Source of the DNA: Xanthobacteraceae bacterium
GTDB lineage: Bacteria > Pseudomonadota > Alphaproteobacteria > Rhizobiales > Xanthobacteraceae
DNA: 45,108 bases
Assembly (NCBI GenBank): GCA_031291445.1
Contig: JARLJA010000138.1
Coordinates: 1-45,108 of the forward strand
Reading direction: 5' to 3'
The translations under genes were made by a program, and so were the position numbers. Below are positions 23,901 through 32,849 of the stretch, piece after piece (position 1 is the stretch's first letter; every line of letters starts with the position of its first letter). The notes beneath the pieces were generated by a model that did no database searches, was not told the origin of the DNA, and saw only the letters and a program-made list of their open reading frames with translations.

Positions 23901-24860
23901 ATGAATCACCTGCCCCGCTGCGCGCTCGCCCTGATGCTCGGCCTGCTCGCAGGCGCGGCGGTCGCCGGCCAGCTGTCGCGCGACATCGCGGCCAAGGAAA
24001 CGGCAGCGGCGATCGAGGCGCCCGGCGCCCCGGCGAACGTCACGCCACTGCCGCCGGGCACCAAGGTCGAACGCGACATCAAATACGGGCCGGATGATCG
24101 CAACCTGCTCGACGTCGTGTCGCCTGGACCTGTCTCGGGAAGCGCGCGGCCGGTGCTGGTGTTCGTCCACGGCGGCGCGTTCGTTGGCGGCGACAAGCAG
24201 ATGCCCGGCAAGCCGTACTACGACAACGTCATGATGGCGGCGATCGCGGACGGCTTCGTCGGCGTCAACATGACCTATCGTCTGGCGCCGGGCTCGCCGT
24301 GGCCCGCGGGCGCCGAAGACGTCGGCGCTGCGGTGCGCTGGGTAGCCGACAACATCGCCGCGCGCGGCGGCGACCCGGCCCGCATCTACCTGATGGGACA
24401 TTCCTCCGGCGCCGTGCACGTCGCCACCTACCTCGCGCATCGGGAATTCCAGGGCCCGCACGGAGACCTGCTCGCCGGAGCAATCCTGATATCCGGCTTC
24501 TACGACCTGACCTCGATGGAACTGACCGATCAAAGGCGCGCGTATTTCGGATCGGACGCGTCGACCTACAAGGATCGCTCCTCGCTCGACGGGCTGATCG
24601 CCAGCAGGACTCCGCTGCTGGTGCTGCGCGCCGAGACCGAACCGGAAGTGTTCGCGCAGCAGTTCGACGAACTCAGAGACCGGCTCTGCGCCTCGCCGCG
24701 CGGCTGCGTCCAAACCGGCGTGCTGCCGCAGCACCGCCATGCCAACGCGGTGCAATCGATCGACGGCCGGGGCTCCGCGCTGTTCAGGCAGCTCGTCGCC
24801 TTCGTCAACGGTGGAAAATCGCCGGAGCCCGTCGAAAAGACCGACCGCGCGAAGCCGTGA
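23901..24860 (+). CDS. Exported alpha/beta hydrolase (esterase/carboxylesterase, BD-FAE-like)
   Basis: 319 residues. Signal peptide 1-22 (MNHLPRCALALMLGLLAGAA). The core fold has the oxyanion motif VFVHGGAFVGGDK (HGG at 90-92), the strand NMTYRLAPGSPWPAGAEDVG typical of hormone-sensitive-lipase/feruloyl-esterase-like enzymes, and the nucleophile elbow GHSSG (Ser168) in RIYLMGHSSGAVHVATYLAH. The acid in LRAETEPEVFAQQ is Glu or Asp-less at the usual place, and the likely catalytic His is in QHRHANAVQSID near the end. It is predicted to hydrolyse small ester substrates in the periplasm; the substrate is unknown. ATG 23901 has GGAAGGGAAAAG upstream. It is divergent from the synthase gene with 68 bases between them, and convergent with rarA. 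Confidence 0.87.
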   Translation: MNHLPRCALALMLGLLAGAAVAGQLSRDIAAKETAAAIEAPGAPANVTPLPPGTKVERDIKYGPDDRNLLDVVSPGPVSGSARPVLVFVHGGAFVGGDKQMPGKPYYDNVMMAAIADGFVGVNMTYRLAPGSPWPAGAEDVGAAVRWVADNIAARGGDPARIYLMGHSSGAVHVATYLAHREFQGPHGDLLAGAILISGFYDLTSMELTDQRRAYFGSDASTYKDRSSLDGLIASRTPLLVLRAETEPEVFAQQFDELRDRLCASPRGCVQTGVLPQHRHANAVQSIDGRGSALFRQLVAFVNGGKSPEPVEKTDRAKP

Positions 24861-24882
24861 CCGGCGGCCGGTGCGGTGAATT

Positions 24883-26205
24883 CTAGCGCCGCTCCCCACG
24901 CAGTTTGGCCCAGTAGTCCAGCCGCTTGCGGATCTCGCGCTCGAAGCCGCGCTCGGGCGGATCGTAGAACGTCTGCCGGCCGAGTTCGTCCGGGAAATAG
25001 TCCTGGCCGGAAAATCCTTCGGGCGTGTCGTGGTCGTATTGGTAGCCGCCGCCGTAGCCTTCCGACTTCATCAACTTGGTCGGCGCATTGAGGATGTGCT
25101 TCGGCGGCAGCAGTGAGCCGGCCTCCTTGGCGGTGCGCATCGCCGCGCCGAACGCGACATAGGCGGCGTTCGATTTCGGCGCGGTGGCGACGTAGATCAC
25201 CGCCTGCGCCAGCGCCAGCTCGCCCTCGGGACTGCCGAGAAAATCATAGGCATCCTTCGCCGCGTTGGCGATCACCAGCGCCTGGGGATCGGCGAGACCG
25301 ACGTCCTCGATCGCCATGCGCACGATCCGGCGGGCGAGAAACAGCGGATCCTCGCCGGCGTCCAGCATGCGCGCGAGATAGTACAGCGCCGCGTCGGGAT
25401 CGGAGCCGCGCACCGACTTGTGCAGCGCCGAGATCAGGTTGTAGTGGCCATCGGCGGACTTGTCGTAGATCGGGGCGCGACGCTGCAGGATCGTCTGCAG
25501 CTCCTGGGCCGTGAACGTCTCGCCGGGACGGGCCGAGCGCCACACTTCCTCGGCCAGCGTGAGCGCGGCACGGCCGTCGCCGTCCGCCATCCGCACCAGG
25601 ACGGCGCGCGCCTCGGCGTCGAGCGGCAACGCCCTGCCCTCGATCTGTTCGGCGCGGGCGAACAGCTTCTCCACCGCGGCCGCGTCGAGCGAATGGAAGA
25701 CGAGAACCCGCGCCCGCGACAGCAGCGCCGCGTTGAGCTCGAACGACGGATTCTCTGTGGTGGCGCCCACCAGGACCACGGTGCCGTCCTCCATCACCGG
25801 CAGGAAGGAATCCTGCTGCGCGCGGTTGAAGCGGTGCACCTCGTCGACGAACAACAGCGTGCCGGTGCCGGTCTCGCGCCGGGCCCGCGCCGCCTCGAAC
25901 ACCTTCTTGAGATCGGCGACGCCGGAAAACACCGCCGAAATCTGCTCGAAATGCAGCGCGGTGGCGTCCGCCAGCAGCCGCGCCACGGTGGTCTTTCCGG
26001 TGCCGGGAGGCCCCCAGAAGATCAGCGAGCCGAGCGTGCGGGTCTCCAGCATTCGCGTCAGCGCGCCGTCGGGGCCGAGGATGTGGTCCTGCCCGACCAC
26101 GTCCGACAGCTCCCGCGGACGCAGGCGATCGGGCAGCGGATGCGGCGCATCGTGCGCCAGTCCGGCGGCGGCGAACAAGGTCGGTTGCGGTTCGGGCTTT
26201 CTCAT
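24883..26205 (-). CDS. rarA: Replication-associated recombination protein RarA (MgsA) AAA+ ATPase
   Basis: 440 residues, normal for RarA. The conserved N-terminal PLPDRLRPRELSDVVGQDHI precedes Walker A GPPGTGKTT (65-73), Walker B LLFVDEVHRF (D121/E122), sensor 1 GATTENPSFE and sensor 2 DGDGRAALTL. The C-terminal tetramerisation region follows (DKSADGHYNLISALHKSVRG, YYLARMLDAGEDPLFLARRI, KHILNAPTKLMK, GYQYDHDTPEGFSGQDYFPD). RarA acts at stalled replication forks, opening DNA ends near SSB and helping recombination and repair. ATG 26205 overlaps the stop of the upstream htrA-like gene by four bases. The longer frame upstream is only the overlap with that gene. Very secure. Confidence 0.96.
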   Translation of the reverse strand: MRKPEPQPTLFAAAGLAHDAPHPLPDRLRPRELSDVVGQDHILGPDGALTRMLETRTLGSLIFWGPPGTGKTTVARLLADATALHFEQISAVFSGVADLKKVFEAARARRETGTGTLLFVDEVHRFNRAQQDSFLPVMEDGTVVLVGATTENPSFELNAALLSRARVLVFHSLDAAAVEKLFARAEQIEGRALPLDAEARAVLVRMADGDGRAALTLAEEVWRSARPGETFTAQELQTILQRRAPIYDKSADGHYNLISALHKSVRGSDPDAALYYLARMLDAGEDPLFLARRIVRMAIEDVGLADPQALVIANAAKDAYDFLGSPEGELALAQAVIYVATAPKSNAAYVAFGAAMRTAKEAGSLLPPKHILNAPTKLMKSEGYGGGYQYDHDTPEGFSGQDYFPDELGRQTFYDPPERGFEREIRKRLDYWAKLRGERR

Positions 26206-27605
26206 CCGCCGAGCACGACCGAAAGCTGCTGGCCGCCACGCTGCAGCGTGATCCGCCAGACCCGGCTGGCGTCGCGGGTCGCCCGCGCCAGATCGCTGGT
26301 GTGCTGGATCTTCTGGCCGTTGACCGCGACGATGACGTCGCCCTTCTGGAAGCCGACACTGGCGGCGACGGAATCCTCGGCGAACTGCACGACGACGACA
26401 CCTTCGGTCGCACCGTCGAGATGCATCTCGTCGGCCAGCGCCGGGGAGATGTTCGCCACCTTCGCGCCCTGGAACGGCGAGCGCGAGGTGATGGTGAGTT
26501 CCTCGCGGCCGGTGTCGGGCGCGGTCTCGAGCGCGATCGTCAGGCGCACCAGCTTGCCGGCGCGCTGCACGTCGACCACCGCCGTGCCGCCGAGCGGGCG
26601 GGTCGCGAAGCGGTAGTCGAAGGCGTTGGGGTCGTCGACGGCCTGGCCGTCGATCGTCATGACCAGGTCCGACAGTTTCAGGCCGGCGCGCGCCGCGGGG
26701 CTGCCGGGCACCACGCTGGCGACCAGCGCGCCGGTCGGCCGCGGCAGGCCCAGCGTCTCGGCGATCTCCGGCGTCACCGCCTGCAGCCGGGCGCCGAGCC
26801 ACGGCCGCTTCACCGCGGTGCCGCCGCTCTTCGCCGACGCCACCACCACGCGCACCATGTTGGCGGGAATCGCGAAGCCGATGCCCTGCGAGCCGCCGGA
26901 GCGCGAGAAGATCGCGGTGTTGATGCCGACCAGCTTGCCGTTCATGTCGACCAGCGCGCCGCCGGAATTGCCGGGATTGATGGCCGCGTCGGTCTGGATG
27001 AAGAACTGGTAGTCGGTGATCCCGACCTGGGTGCGCGCCAGCGCCGAGACGATGCCGTGAGTCACGGTCTGGCCGACACCGAACGGGTTGCCGATCGCCA
27101 GCACCACGTCGCCGACCTGCAGTTCATCCGAATTGGCGAAATCGAGCGTCGGAAAGCGCTCGTGCGTGTCCTTGAGGTGCAGGACCGCGAGATCGCTGCG
27201 GGTGTCCTTGAGAATGATCTCGGCCTCGAATTCGCGCTTGTCGGCGAGCGATACCTTGACCTGGTCGGCGCCCTCGATGACGTGGTTGTTGGTGACCACC
27301 AGGCCCGACGGATCGACCATCACGCCGGAGCCCAGCGAGCGCTGCATCTGCTCGGGCTGCTGGCCCGGAACGCCGAAGAAGCGGCGAAAGATCGGATCTT
27401 CCAGCAGCGGGTTGTTGTTCTGGATCACCTTGGCGGCATAGACGTTGACCACGGCCGGCTGCACGTGCTGCACCACCGGGGCGTAGGAGAGCCGCAACTG
27501 ATTCAGCGAATTGGGCACCACGCGGTCCTGGGCGGGCGCCGCTCCCACGGCGGCCAGCGTCGCGATCGCGAGCGCGGTGGCGACGTTCAACTTGAGGCGA
27601 AACAT
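26202..27605 (-). CDS. Periplasmic serine protease of the HtrA/DegP-DegQ type
   Basis: 467 residues. Signal peptide about 1-26 (MFRLKLNVATALAIATLAAV, cut after APA). The trypsin-like domain has an intact catalytic triad: H108 (VVTNNHVIEG), D138 (TRSDLAVLHL), S214 (INPGNSGGALVD). Two PDZ domains follow: about 255-340 (PWLGARLQ... GSPAARAGLKLSDLVMTIDG) and about 375-465 (ALADEMHL... VAASVGFQKGDVIVAVNG). The protein degrades or holds misfolded periplasmic and outer-membrane proteins; several porins are encoded in this window. ATG 27605 opens the signal peptide. It is translationally coupled to rarA by a four-base overlap. Whether it is DegP- or DegQ-like cannot be settled by eye. Confidence 0.95.
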   Translation of the reverse strand: MFRLKLNVATALAIATLAAVGAAPAQDRVVPNSLNQLRLSYAPVVQHVQPAVVNVYAAKVIQNNNPLLEDPIFRRFFGVPGQQPEQMQRSLGSGVMVDPSGLVVTNNHVIEGADQVKVSLADKREFEAEIILKDTRSDLAVLHLKDTHERFPTLDFANSDELQVGDVVLAIGNPFGVGQTVTHGIVSALARTQVGITDYQFFIQTDAAINPGNSGGALVDMNGKLVGINTAIFSRSGGSQGIGFAIPANMVRVVVASAKSGGTAVKRPWLGARLQAVTPEIAETLGLPRPTGALVASVVPGSPAARAGLKLSDLVMTIDGQAVDDPNAFDYRFATRPLGGTAVVDVQRAGKLVRLTIALETAPDTGREELTITSRSPFQGAKVANISPALADEMHLDGATEGVVVVQFAEDSVAASVGFQKGDVIVAVNGQKIQHTSDLARATRDASRVWRITLQRGGQQLSVVLGG

Positions 27606-27654
27606 TCGGACATCCTGCAAAGACAACGGATTCTCTGAGATTTTGACGGCGCGG

Positions 27655-28029
27655 TCACGCCCCCGCCGCGGCCTCGGGGCGCTGTGGTGGCGACGCTGCG
27701 ACGCGGCGGGCATGGTAGGCTTCGCCCCAGGCGTTGAGCACGTCAATGACCGGACGCAGCGCTTCGCCGACGTCCGACAACGCATATTCCACCCGGGGCG
27801 GCACTTCGGCATAGACCTTCCGGGTGATCAAGCCGTCCTCCTCGAGCGCCCGCAGCTGCCTGGTCAGCATGCGCTGGGTAATCCGCGGCATCCGCCGGCG
27901 CAATTCACCAAACCGGCAAGTTCCTGCCTGCAGATGAAACAGGATGATGCCCTTCCACTTGCCGTCGATCAGGTTGAGCGTGACCTCGACCGGGCAGCCG
28001 GGATCGCTGCCACGCTTCCTCTGTCGCAT
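27655..28029 (-). CDS. HxlR-family winged-helix transcriptional regulator
   Basis: 124 residues. The HxlR signature is clear: CPVEVTLNLIDGKWKGIILF, then FGELRRRMPRITQRMLTRQL, RALEEDGLITRKVYAEVPPR and VEYALSDVGEALRPVIDVLN. An Ala/Pro tail ends the protein. Such proteins bind an inverted repeat as dimers and usually control a divergent oxidoreductase gene, often responding to electrophiles or oxidants. ATG 28029 is preferred: GGAG lies about 6 bases upstream, and a start at 28050 would fall inside the operator (28040-28061). The single Cys near the N-terminus (DPGCPVEV) is the usual redox-sensing Cys position in this family. It is divergent to the zinc-type oxidoreductase at 28166. Confidence 0.9.
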   Translation of the reverse strand: MRQRKRGSDPGCPVEVTLNLIDGKWKGIILFHLQAGTCRFGELRRRMPRITQRMLTRQLRALEEDGLITRKVYAEVPPRVEYALSDVGEALRPVIDVLNAWGEAYHARRVAASPPQRPEAAAGA

Positions 28030-28039
28030 CGGCGCTCCA

Positions 28040-28061
28040 ATAGTATACATAAGGGTACTAT
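28040..28061. promoter_or_regulatory. Inverted-repeat operator between HxlR regulator and oxidoreductase
   Basis: ATAGTA (28040-28045) and TACTAT (28056-28061) flank a 10-base spacer, the layout of HxlR/YodB-type operators. It lies between the divergent genes, 10 bases from the regulator's ATG, so the regulator probably represses itself and the oxidoreductase. Confidence 0.7.
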
Positions 28062-28165
28062 ATGCTTGTTTGGACCGTACTTGCAATAATCGCCCCAATC
28101 CAACAGTTAGGTGGACGTCCGTCGCCTGCGGCGGGCCAACGCGCACGCAGAGCCTGGAGACATCC

Positions 28166-29179
28166 ATGAAGGCCGTCGGTTACGCCAAATCCCTGCCCAT
28201 CGCTGACGCCCAATCCCTGATCGATTTCGAGGCGCCCACTCCCGAGCCCAAGGGCCGCGACCTGCGGGTGGCGGTGAAGGCGATCTCGGTCAATCCGGTC
28301 GATACCAAGGTGAGGATGCGCGCCGCCCCGCCGGCGGGCGAAATGAAGATCCTCGGCTACGACGCCGCCGGCGTGGTCGACGCCGTCGGCCCCGAAGTCA
28401 CGCTGTTCAAGCCGGGCGACGAGGTGTTCTACGCCGGTTCGATCCTGCGCCCCGGTACCAACGCCGAATTCCACCTGGTCGACGAGCGCATCGTCGGCCG
28501 CAAGCCGAAATCGCTGTCGTTTGCCCAGGCCGCCGCCCTGCCGCTGACCTCGATCACTGCCTGGGAACTTCTGTTCGACCGGCTCGCGGTCCAGCCGGGC
28601 AAGAGCATCGATCCGCGCAGCCTGCTGATCGTCGGCGGCGCCGGCGGCGTCGGCTCGATCCTGATCCAGCTGGCGCGCCGGCTCACCGGCCTTGCCGTCA
28701 TCGCCACCGCGTCGCGGCCGGAGTCGACGCGCTGGTGCCTCGATCTCGGCGCCCATGCGGTGATCGATCACGCCAGTGCGATGAAGGAACAGGTCACGGC
28801 GCTCAAGCTGCCGCCGGTCACCCTGATCGCGGCGCTCACCAACACCGAGACGCATTTTCCGGCGCTGGCCGACATTCTGGCGCCCCAGGGCAAGATCGGC
28901 CTGATCGACGATCCGGCGATACTGAACGCCTCGCTGCTCAAGCCCAAGGCGGCCTCGCTGCACTGGGAGGCCATGTTCGCGCGCTCGACCTTCCAGACCG
29001 CGGACATGATCGCGCAGCACCGGTTGCTCAACGACGTCGGCAGCCTGGTCGACAACGGCGTGCTGCGCACCACCCTCGACAAGGTGGTCGGCAGGATCAA
29101 CGCCGGAACGCTGCGGCAGGCCCACGAGACAATCGAGAGCGGCCGCTCCACCGGCAAGCTGGTGCTGGAGGGGTGGTAG
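28166..29179 (+). CDS. Zinc-type alcohol dehydrogenase-family (quinone oxidoreductase-like) enzyme
   Basis: 337 residues, medium-chain dehydrogenase/reductase fold. The GroES-like domain (1-130) has VAVKAISVNPVDTKVRMR, GYDAAGVVDAVG and KPGDEVFYAG. The cofactor domain has VGGAGGVGSILIQLARRL (GGAGGVG at 157-163), then TASRPESTRWCLDLGAHAVI. The structural and catalytic zinc-ligand cysteines of true alcohol dehydrogenases are absent, so it is likely a zinc-independent NADPH:quinone or enone reductase despite the family name. It belongs to the YogA/adh_fam_1-like group by overall look. Cytoplasmic. Probably controlled by the divergent HxlR regulator through the operator at 28040-28061. ATG 28166 is preceded by CTGGAGACATCC. 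Confidence 0.9.
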   Translation: MKAVGYAKSLPIADAQSLIDFEAPTPEPKGRDLRVAVKAISVNPVDTKVRMRAAPPAGEMKILGYDAAGVVDAVGPEVTLFKPGDEVFYAGSILRPGTNAEFHLVDERIVGRKPKSLSFAQAAALPLTSITAWELLFDRLAVQPGKSIDPRSLLIVGGAGGVGSILIQLARRLTGLAVIATASRPESTRWCLDLGAHAVIDHASAMKEQVTALKLPPVTLIAALTNTETHFPALADILAPQGKIGLIDDPAILNASLLKPKAASLHWEAMFARSTFQTADMIAQHRLLNDVGSLVDNGVLRTTLDKVVGRINAGTLRQAHETIESGRSTGKLVLEGW

Positions 29180-29199
29180 CCGGCGCGGCAGCGCCGGCT
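29178..29199. terminator. Stem-loop between convergent oxidoreductase genes
   Basis: AGCCGGCGC (29178-29186) with GCGCCGGCT (29191-29199), loop GGCA, overlapping the stop codon. There is no U tract, so it could slow or protect both transcripts, but intrinsic termination is not certain. Confidence 0.5.
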
Positions 29200-29228
29200 C
29201 GTCGCGGTGGCACCCTCCAAGCCACGGG

Positions 29229-30023
29229 TCAGGCGATGGTGTCCAAGATGCCGCCCTCGACCCGCAGCGCGGCGCCGTTGGTGGCCGAGGCCTCGCGCGA
29301 GGAGACATAGACCACCATGTTGGCGACCTCCTCGACGCTGGCGAAGCGCTGCAGCAGCGAGGACGGGCGATGCTGCCTGACGAAGGAGGCCGCGGCCTCG
29401 TCCACGCTGACACCGTCGCGGGCGGCCATCGCCTTGAGGAACTCTTCGACGCCTTCCGACCGGGTCGGGCCGGGCAGCACCGAATTGACCGTCACGCCGG
29501 TGCCGGCGGTGAGCTTGGCGAGCCCCCGCGACACCGCGAGCTGCGCGGTCTTGCTGGTGCCGTAGTGGATCATCTCGACCGGGATGTTGAGCGCCGATTC
29601 CGAGGAGATGAAGACGATGCGCCCCCAGTTGCGCGCCAGCATGCCCTTCAGACAGGCGCGCGACAGCCGCACCCCGGACAGCACGTTGACCTCGTAGAAC
29701 CGCCGCCAGTCGTCGTCGCTGATCTCGAAGAAGTCCTTGGGCTCGAAGATCCCGGCACTGTTGATCAGGATGTCCGGCTGCGGCACCGCGGCGACCAGCT
29801 TGTCACAGCCTTCCGCCGTCGACACGTCGGCGGCGACGCCGCGGACCTTGGCACCCTGGACCGCGGCGGCCAGCGCGGCCACCGCCGCGTCGACCTTGCC
29901 CTGGGCGCGGCCGTTGATCACCACCGCCGCGCCCGCCGCCGCGAGCCCTCGGGCGATGGCGTGGCCGATGCCTTCGGTCGAGCCGGTGACGATGGCGGTC
30001 TTGTCTGAAAGGTCGATCTTCAT
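29229..30023 (-). CDS. Short-chain dehydrogenase/reductase (SDR)
   Basis: 264 residues, classical SDR. Cofactor motif TGSTEGIG (13-20), NSAG (88-91), catalytic Ser140/141, Tyr154 and Lys158 (FISSESALNI...HYGTSKTAQL), and the PGPTRSEG stretch. The NGRAQGKVDAAV sequence after beta-strand 2 carries an Arg, suggesting NADP(H) preference (inference). The substrate is not predictable; the length and the insertion EEFLKAMAARDGVSVDEAAA before the C-terminus resemble unassigned 3-oxoacyl-reductase-like SDRs. ATG 30023 starts MKIDLSDKTAIVTG; the longer frame upstream has no coding character. It is convergent with the zinc-type oxidoreductase, and downstream of the ribosomal operon terminator. Confidence 0.92.
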   Translation of the reverse strand: MKIDLSDKTAIVTGSTEGIGHAIARGLAAAGAAVVINGRAQGKVDAAVAALAAAVQGAKVRGVAADVSTAEGCDKLVAAVPQPDILINSAGIFEPKDFFEISDDDWRRFYEVNVLSGVRLSRACLKGMLARNWGRIVFISSESALNIPVEMIHYGTSKTAQLAVSRGLAKLTAGTGVTVNSVLPGPTRSEGVEEFLKAMAARDGVSVDEAAASFVRQHRPSSLLQRFASVEEVANMVVYVSSREASATNGAALRVEGGILDTIA

Positions 30024-30112
30024 TGTCGCGCTCCCGATTGCCAAGAGCATGGTATCTGGTGCCGGGCGGCCGATGCAACCGCGCGCATGACGCGATCGCA
30101 CGCCGATGCTCA

Positions 30113-30143
30113 AACAAAAAGCGGCGCCCCCGGGGCGCCGCTC
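30113..30143 (-). terminator. Terminator of the ribosomal super-operon
   Basis: On the minus strand the stem (arms 30120-30130 and 30132-30142, AGCGGCGCCCC-type) is followed by TTTTTGTTT. It lies 29 bases after the rplQ stop. Confidence 0.92.
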
Positions 30144-30171
30144 CTGCAAAATCCTGACGTTTGAACGCGGC

Positions 30172-30588
30172 TCAGGCGGCCTGCTCGGTGGTCTCCTGGA
30201 CCGGACCGGAGTCCTTGCCCTTGGCGTCGACGTCGCGGTCGACGAACTCGATCACGGCGAGCGCGGCGTTGTCGCCGTAGCGGAACCCGGCCTTGATGAT
30301 CCGGGTGTAGCCGCCCTGGCGGTCCTTGTAGCGCGGCGCCAGCACGTCGAACAGCTTCTTGACCTGGTCGACGTCGCGGATCTCGCCGATGGCCTGGCGG
30401 CGCAGCGCCAGCCCGCCCCGCTTGCCGAGCGTGATCAGCTTCTCGACGATCGGCCGCAGCTCCTTCGCCTTCGGCAAAGTGGTGACGATCTGCTCGTGCT
30501 TGATCAGCGCAGCCGACATGTTGGCGAACATCGCCCGCCGGTGTTCGGCGGTCCGGTTGAGCTTGCGGTGAACCTTGCCGTGACGCAT
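30172..30588 (-). CDS. rplQ: 50S ribosomal protein L17
   Basis: 138 residues. [40 protein letters not shown] and [17 protein letters not shown] are diagnostic for L17, which binds 23S rRNA near the exit tunnel. A short charged C-terminal tail ([20 protein letters not shown]) exceeds the E. coli protein. It is the last gene of the super-operon, 117 bases after rpoA, and is followed by a strong terminator. Confidence 0.97.
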   Translation of the reverse strand: MRHGKVHRKLNRTAEHRRAMFANMSAALIKHEQIVTTLPKAKELRPIVEKLITLGKRGGLALRRQAIGEIRDVDQVKKLFDVLAPRYKDRQGGYTRIIKAGFRYGDNAALAVIEFVDRDVDAKGKDSGPVQETTEQAA

Positions 30589-30705
30589 GACTTATTCCTT
30601 CGTTGTGGTCTGCCGCGACTGCTCGTCGGACATGGTCTCAGGTGGGCTTCCTGCGTTCGCCCATGATGACGGCGGCCGACGCATCCGGCCACCGGGTGAA
30701 AGGGA

Positions 30706-31737
30706 TCAGTAGTGATCCTCGAAGCGCTTGGCCAGTTCGTCGATGTTCTCCGGCGGCCAACCGGGCACTTCCATGCCGAGATGCAGCCCCATCTGGGCCA
30801 GCACTTCCTTGATCTCGTTGAGCGACTTGCGGCCGAAGTTCGGCGTGCGGAGCATTTCCGCTTCCGACTTCTGCACCAGATCGCCGATGTAGACGATGTT
30901 GTCGTTCTTGAGACAGTTGGCCGAGCGCACCGAGAGCTCGAGCTCGTCGACCTTCTTGAGGAACGCGGGGTTGAAGGCGAGATCGGGGATGACCTCGGTG
31001 GTGACTTCCTTGCGCGGCTCTTCGAAGTTGACGAAGACGTTGAGCTGGTCCTGCAGGATGCGCGCCGAATAGGCCAGCGCGTCCTCCGGCGTGATCGCGC
31101 CGTTGGTCTCGATGGTGAGCGTCAGCTTGTCGTAGTCGAGGATCTGGCCCTCGCGGGTGTTCTCGACCCGGTACGACACCTTGCGCACCGGCGAGAACAG
31201 GCTGTCGACCGGGATCAGCCCGATCGGCGCGTCCTCGGGACGGTTGCGCTCGGCGGCGACGTAGCCCTTGCCGGCGTTGACGGTGAACTCCATGCGGATC
31301 TCGGCGCCCTCGTCGAGGGTGCAGATCTGCAGCTCCGGATTGAGGACGACCACGTCACCCACGGTCTGGATGTCGCCGGCGGTCACCACGCCCGGGCCCT
31401 GCTTCTTCACGACCATGCGCTTGGGGCCTTCGCCCTGCATCTTGATCGAGATGTCCTTGATGTTGAGGACGATGTCGGTGACGTCCTCGCGCACGCCGGG
31501 GATCGAGGAGAACTCGTGCAGCACGCCGTCGATGTGCACCGACTGCACCGCCGCGCCCTGCAGCGACGACAGCAGAATGCGGCGCAGCGCGTTGCCCAGC
31601 GTCTGGCCGAAGCCGCGCTCGAGCGGTTCGGCGACCACGGTCGCAAAGCGGACCGGGTCGGAACCCGGCGTGACGTGCAGCTTGTTCGGTCGGATCAGTT
31701 CTTGCCAATTCTTCTGGATCGTCACTGTTTCACCCAT
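30706..31737 (-). CDS. rpoA: RNA polymerase alpha subunit
   Basis: 343 residues. The N-terminal dimerisation domain (about 1-235) includes [20 protein letters not shown], and a flexible linker is followed by the C-terminal domain (about 260-325; [40 protein letters not shown]), which contacts UP elements and activators. The extension [20 protein letters not shown] is typical of alphaproteobacteria. Usual context: rpsM-rpsK-rpoA-rplQ. Confidence 0.98.
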   Translation of the reverse strand: MGETVTIQKNWQELIRPNKLHVTPGSDPVRFATVVAEPLERGFGQTLGNALRRILLSSLQGAAVQSVHIDGVLHEFSSIPGVREDVTDIVLNIKDISIKMQGEGPKRMVVKKQGPGVVTAGDIQTVGDVVVLNPELQICTLDEGAEIRMEFTVNAGKGYVAAERNRPEDAPIGLIPVDSLFSPVRKVSYRVENTREGQILDYDKLTLTIETNGAITPEDALAYSARILQDQLNVFVNFEEPRKEVTTEVIPDLAFNPAFLKKVDELELSVRSANCLKNDNIVYIGDLVQKSEAEMLRTPNFGRKSLNEIKEVLAQMGLHLGMEVPGWPPENIDELAKRFEDHY

Positions 31738-31826
31738 GCCATCTGAATTACTGGCGTTGGAGACCGCGGATCATGCCGCGCAACAAATCGGTCGAAACGG
31801 CGCGGACGCTCCCGCCCGCGCGGCAA

Positions 31827-32216
31827 TCACACGCGGCGGCGCTTGCGCGGACGGCAGCCGTTGTGCGGAATGGTGGTCACGTCGCGGATCGAGGTCACCG
31901 TGAAGCCCGCCGCCTGCAGCGCCCGCAGCGCCGACTCGCGGCCCGAACCCGGGCCCGCGACCTCGACCTCGAGGGTGCGCATGCCGTGCTCCTGGGCCTT
32001 CTTGGAGACGTCCTCGGCGGCGACCTGCGCGGCGTAGGGAGTCGACTTGCGCGAGCCCTTGAAGCCCATGGTGCCGGCCGACGACCAAGCGATGGTGTTG
32101 CCCTGCGCGTCGGTGATGGTGATCGTCGTGTTGTTGAACGACGAATTCACATGCGCGATGCCGGATGCAATGTTCTTGCGCTCGCGACGGCGGACGCGTG
32201 TGGCTTCTTTACCCAT
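31827..32216 (-). CDS. rpsK: 30S ribosomal protein S11
   Basis: 129 residues. ATG 32216 ([20 protein letters not shown]) is chosen over an in-frame ATG 15 bases upstream because it gives the standard length. [36 protein letters not shown] and [11 protein letters not shown] are diagnostic. S11 forms part of the platform and the E-site mRNA path. Confidence 0.97.
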   Translation of the reverse strand: MGKEATRVRRRERKNIASGIAHVNSSFNNTTITITDAQGNTIAWSSAGTMGFKGSRKSTPYAAQVAAEDVSKKAQEHGMRTLEVEVAGPGSGRESALRALQAAGFTVTSIRDVTTIPHNGCRPRKRRRV

Positions 32217-32325
32217 GTTCTCTTCCTTCAAGCGCGTCCGTCATTCCGGACGCTGGGGAATTCTCTGAAATGTCATTGCCCGGGCGACGATCACGCCGCC
32301 CGGCCCTCGCGCACGCTGGCTGGCG

Positions 32326-32694
32326 TTACTTCTTCTTGCCGGCGATCGCCTTGGCGGGACCCTTGCGGGTGCGCGCGTTGGTGTGGGTGCGCTGGCCGCG
32401 CACCGGAAGACCGCGGCGATGCCGCAGTCCGCGGTAGCAGCCGAGATCCATCAGGCGCTTGATGTTGATGCCGACCTCGCGGCGCAGATCGCCCTCGACC
32501 AGATAGTCGCGGTCGATCACTTCGCGGATCTGCAGCACTTCCTGGTCGGAGAGCTGCGAGACGCGGCGATCGACCGGAATCTTGGTCTTCTCGAGGATGT
32601 CGGCCGCATTCTTCTGGCCGATACCATGAATGTACTGCAGCGCGATCAGCACGCGCTTGTTGGTCGGAATGTTGACGCCGGCGATACGGGCCAC
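32326..32694 (-). CDS. rpsM: 30S ribosomal protein S13
   Basis: 122 residues. It uses a GTG start ([20 protein letters not shown]). The helix-two-turn-helix part is followed by the basic tail [28 protein letters not shown], which reaches toward the P site; S13 forms inter-subunit bridges in the head. It begins the alpha-operon block, with 155 bases to adk upstream, so an internal promoter there is plausible. Confidence 0.97.
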   Translation of the reverse strand: MARIAGVNIPTNKRVLIALQYIHGIGQKNAADILEKTKIPVDRRVSQLSDQEVLQIREVIDRDYLVEGDLRREVGINIKRLMDLGCYRGLRHRRGLPVRGQRTHTNARTRKGPAKAIAGKKK

Positions 32695-32849
32695 GGTTCT
32701 TGCTCCTGTTACCGGCGTCTACGGCCGGCTGTCTTGGTCTGTCGTCGGGCGGTGTCTACAAACGCAAACACGACGCCCTCCCCATGATTCTCTTGGGGCC
32801 CGGCATCGTTTCAAACGGATCCGACTGGATGCGGGCTTTATTAAAGGAT

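Noticed and set aside
26206-26802. N-terminal extension of rarA upstream of ATG 26205
   Set aside because: It lies wholly inside the protease gene in another phase; the RarA domain begins right at 26205.
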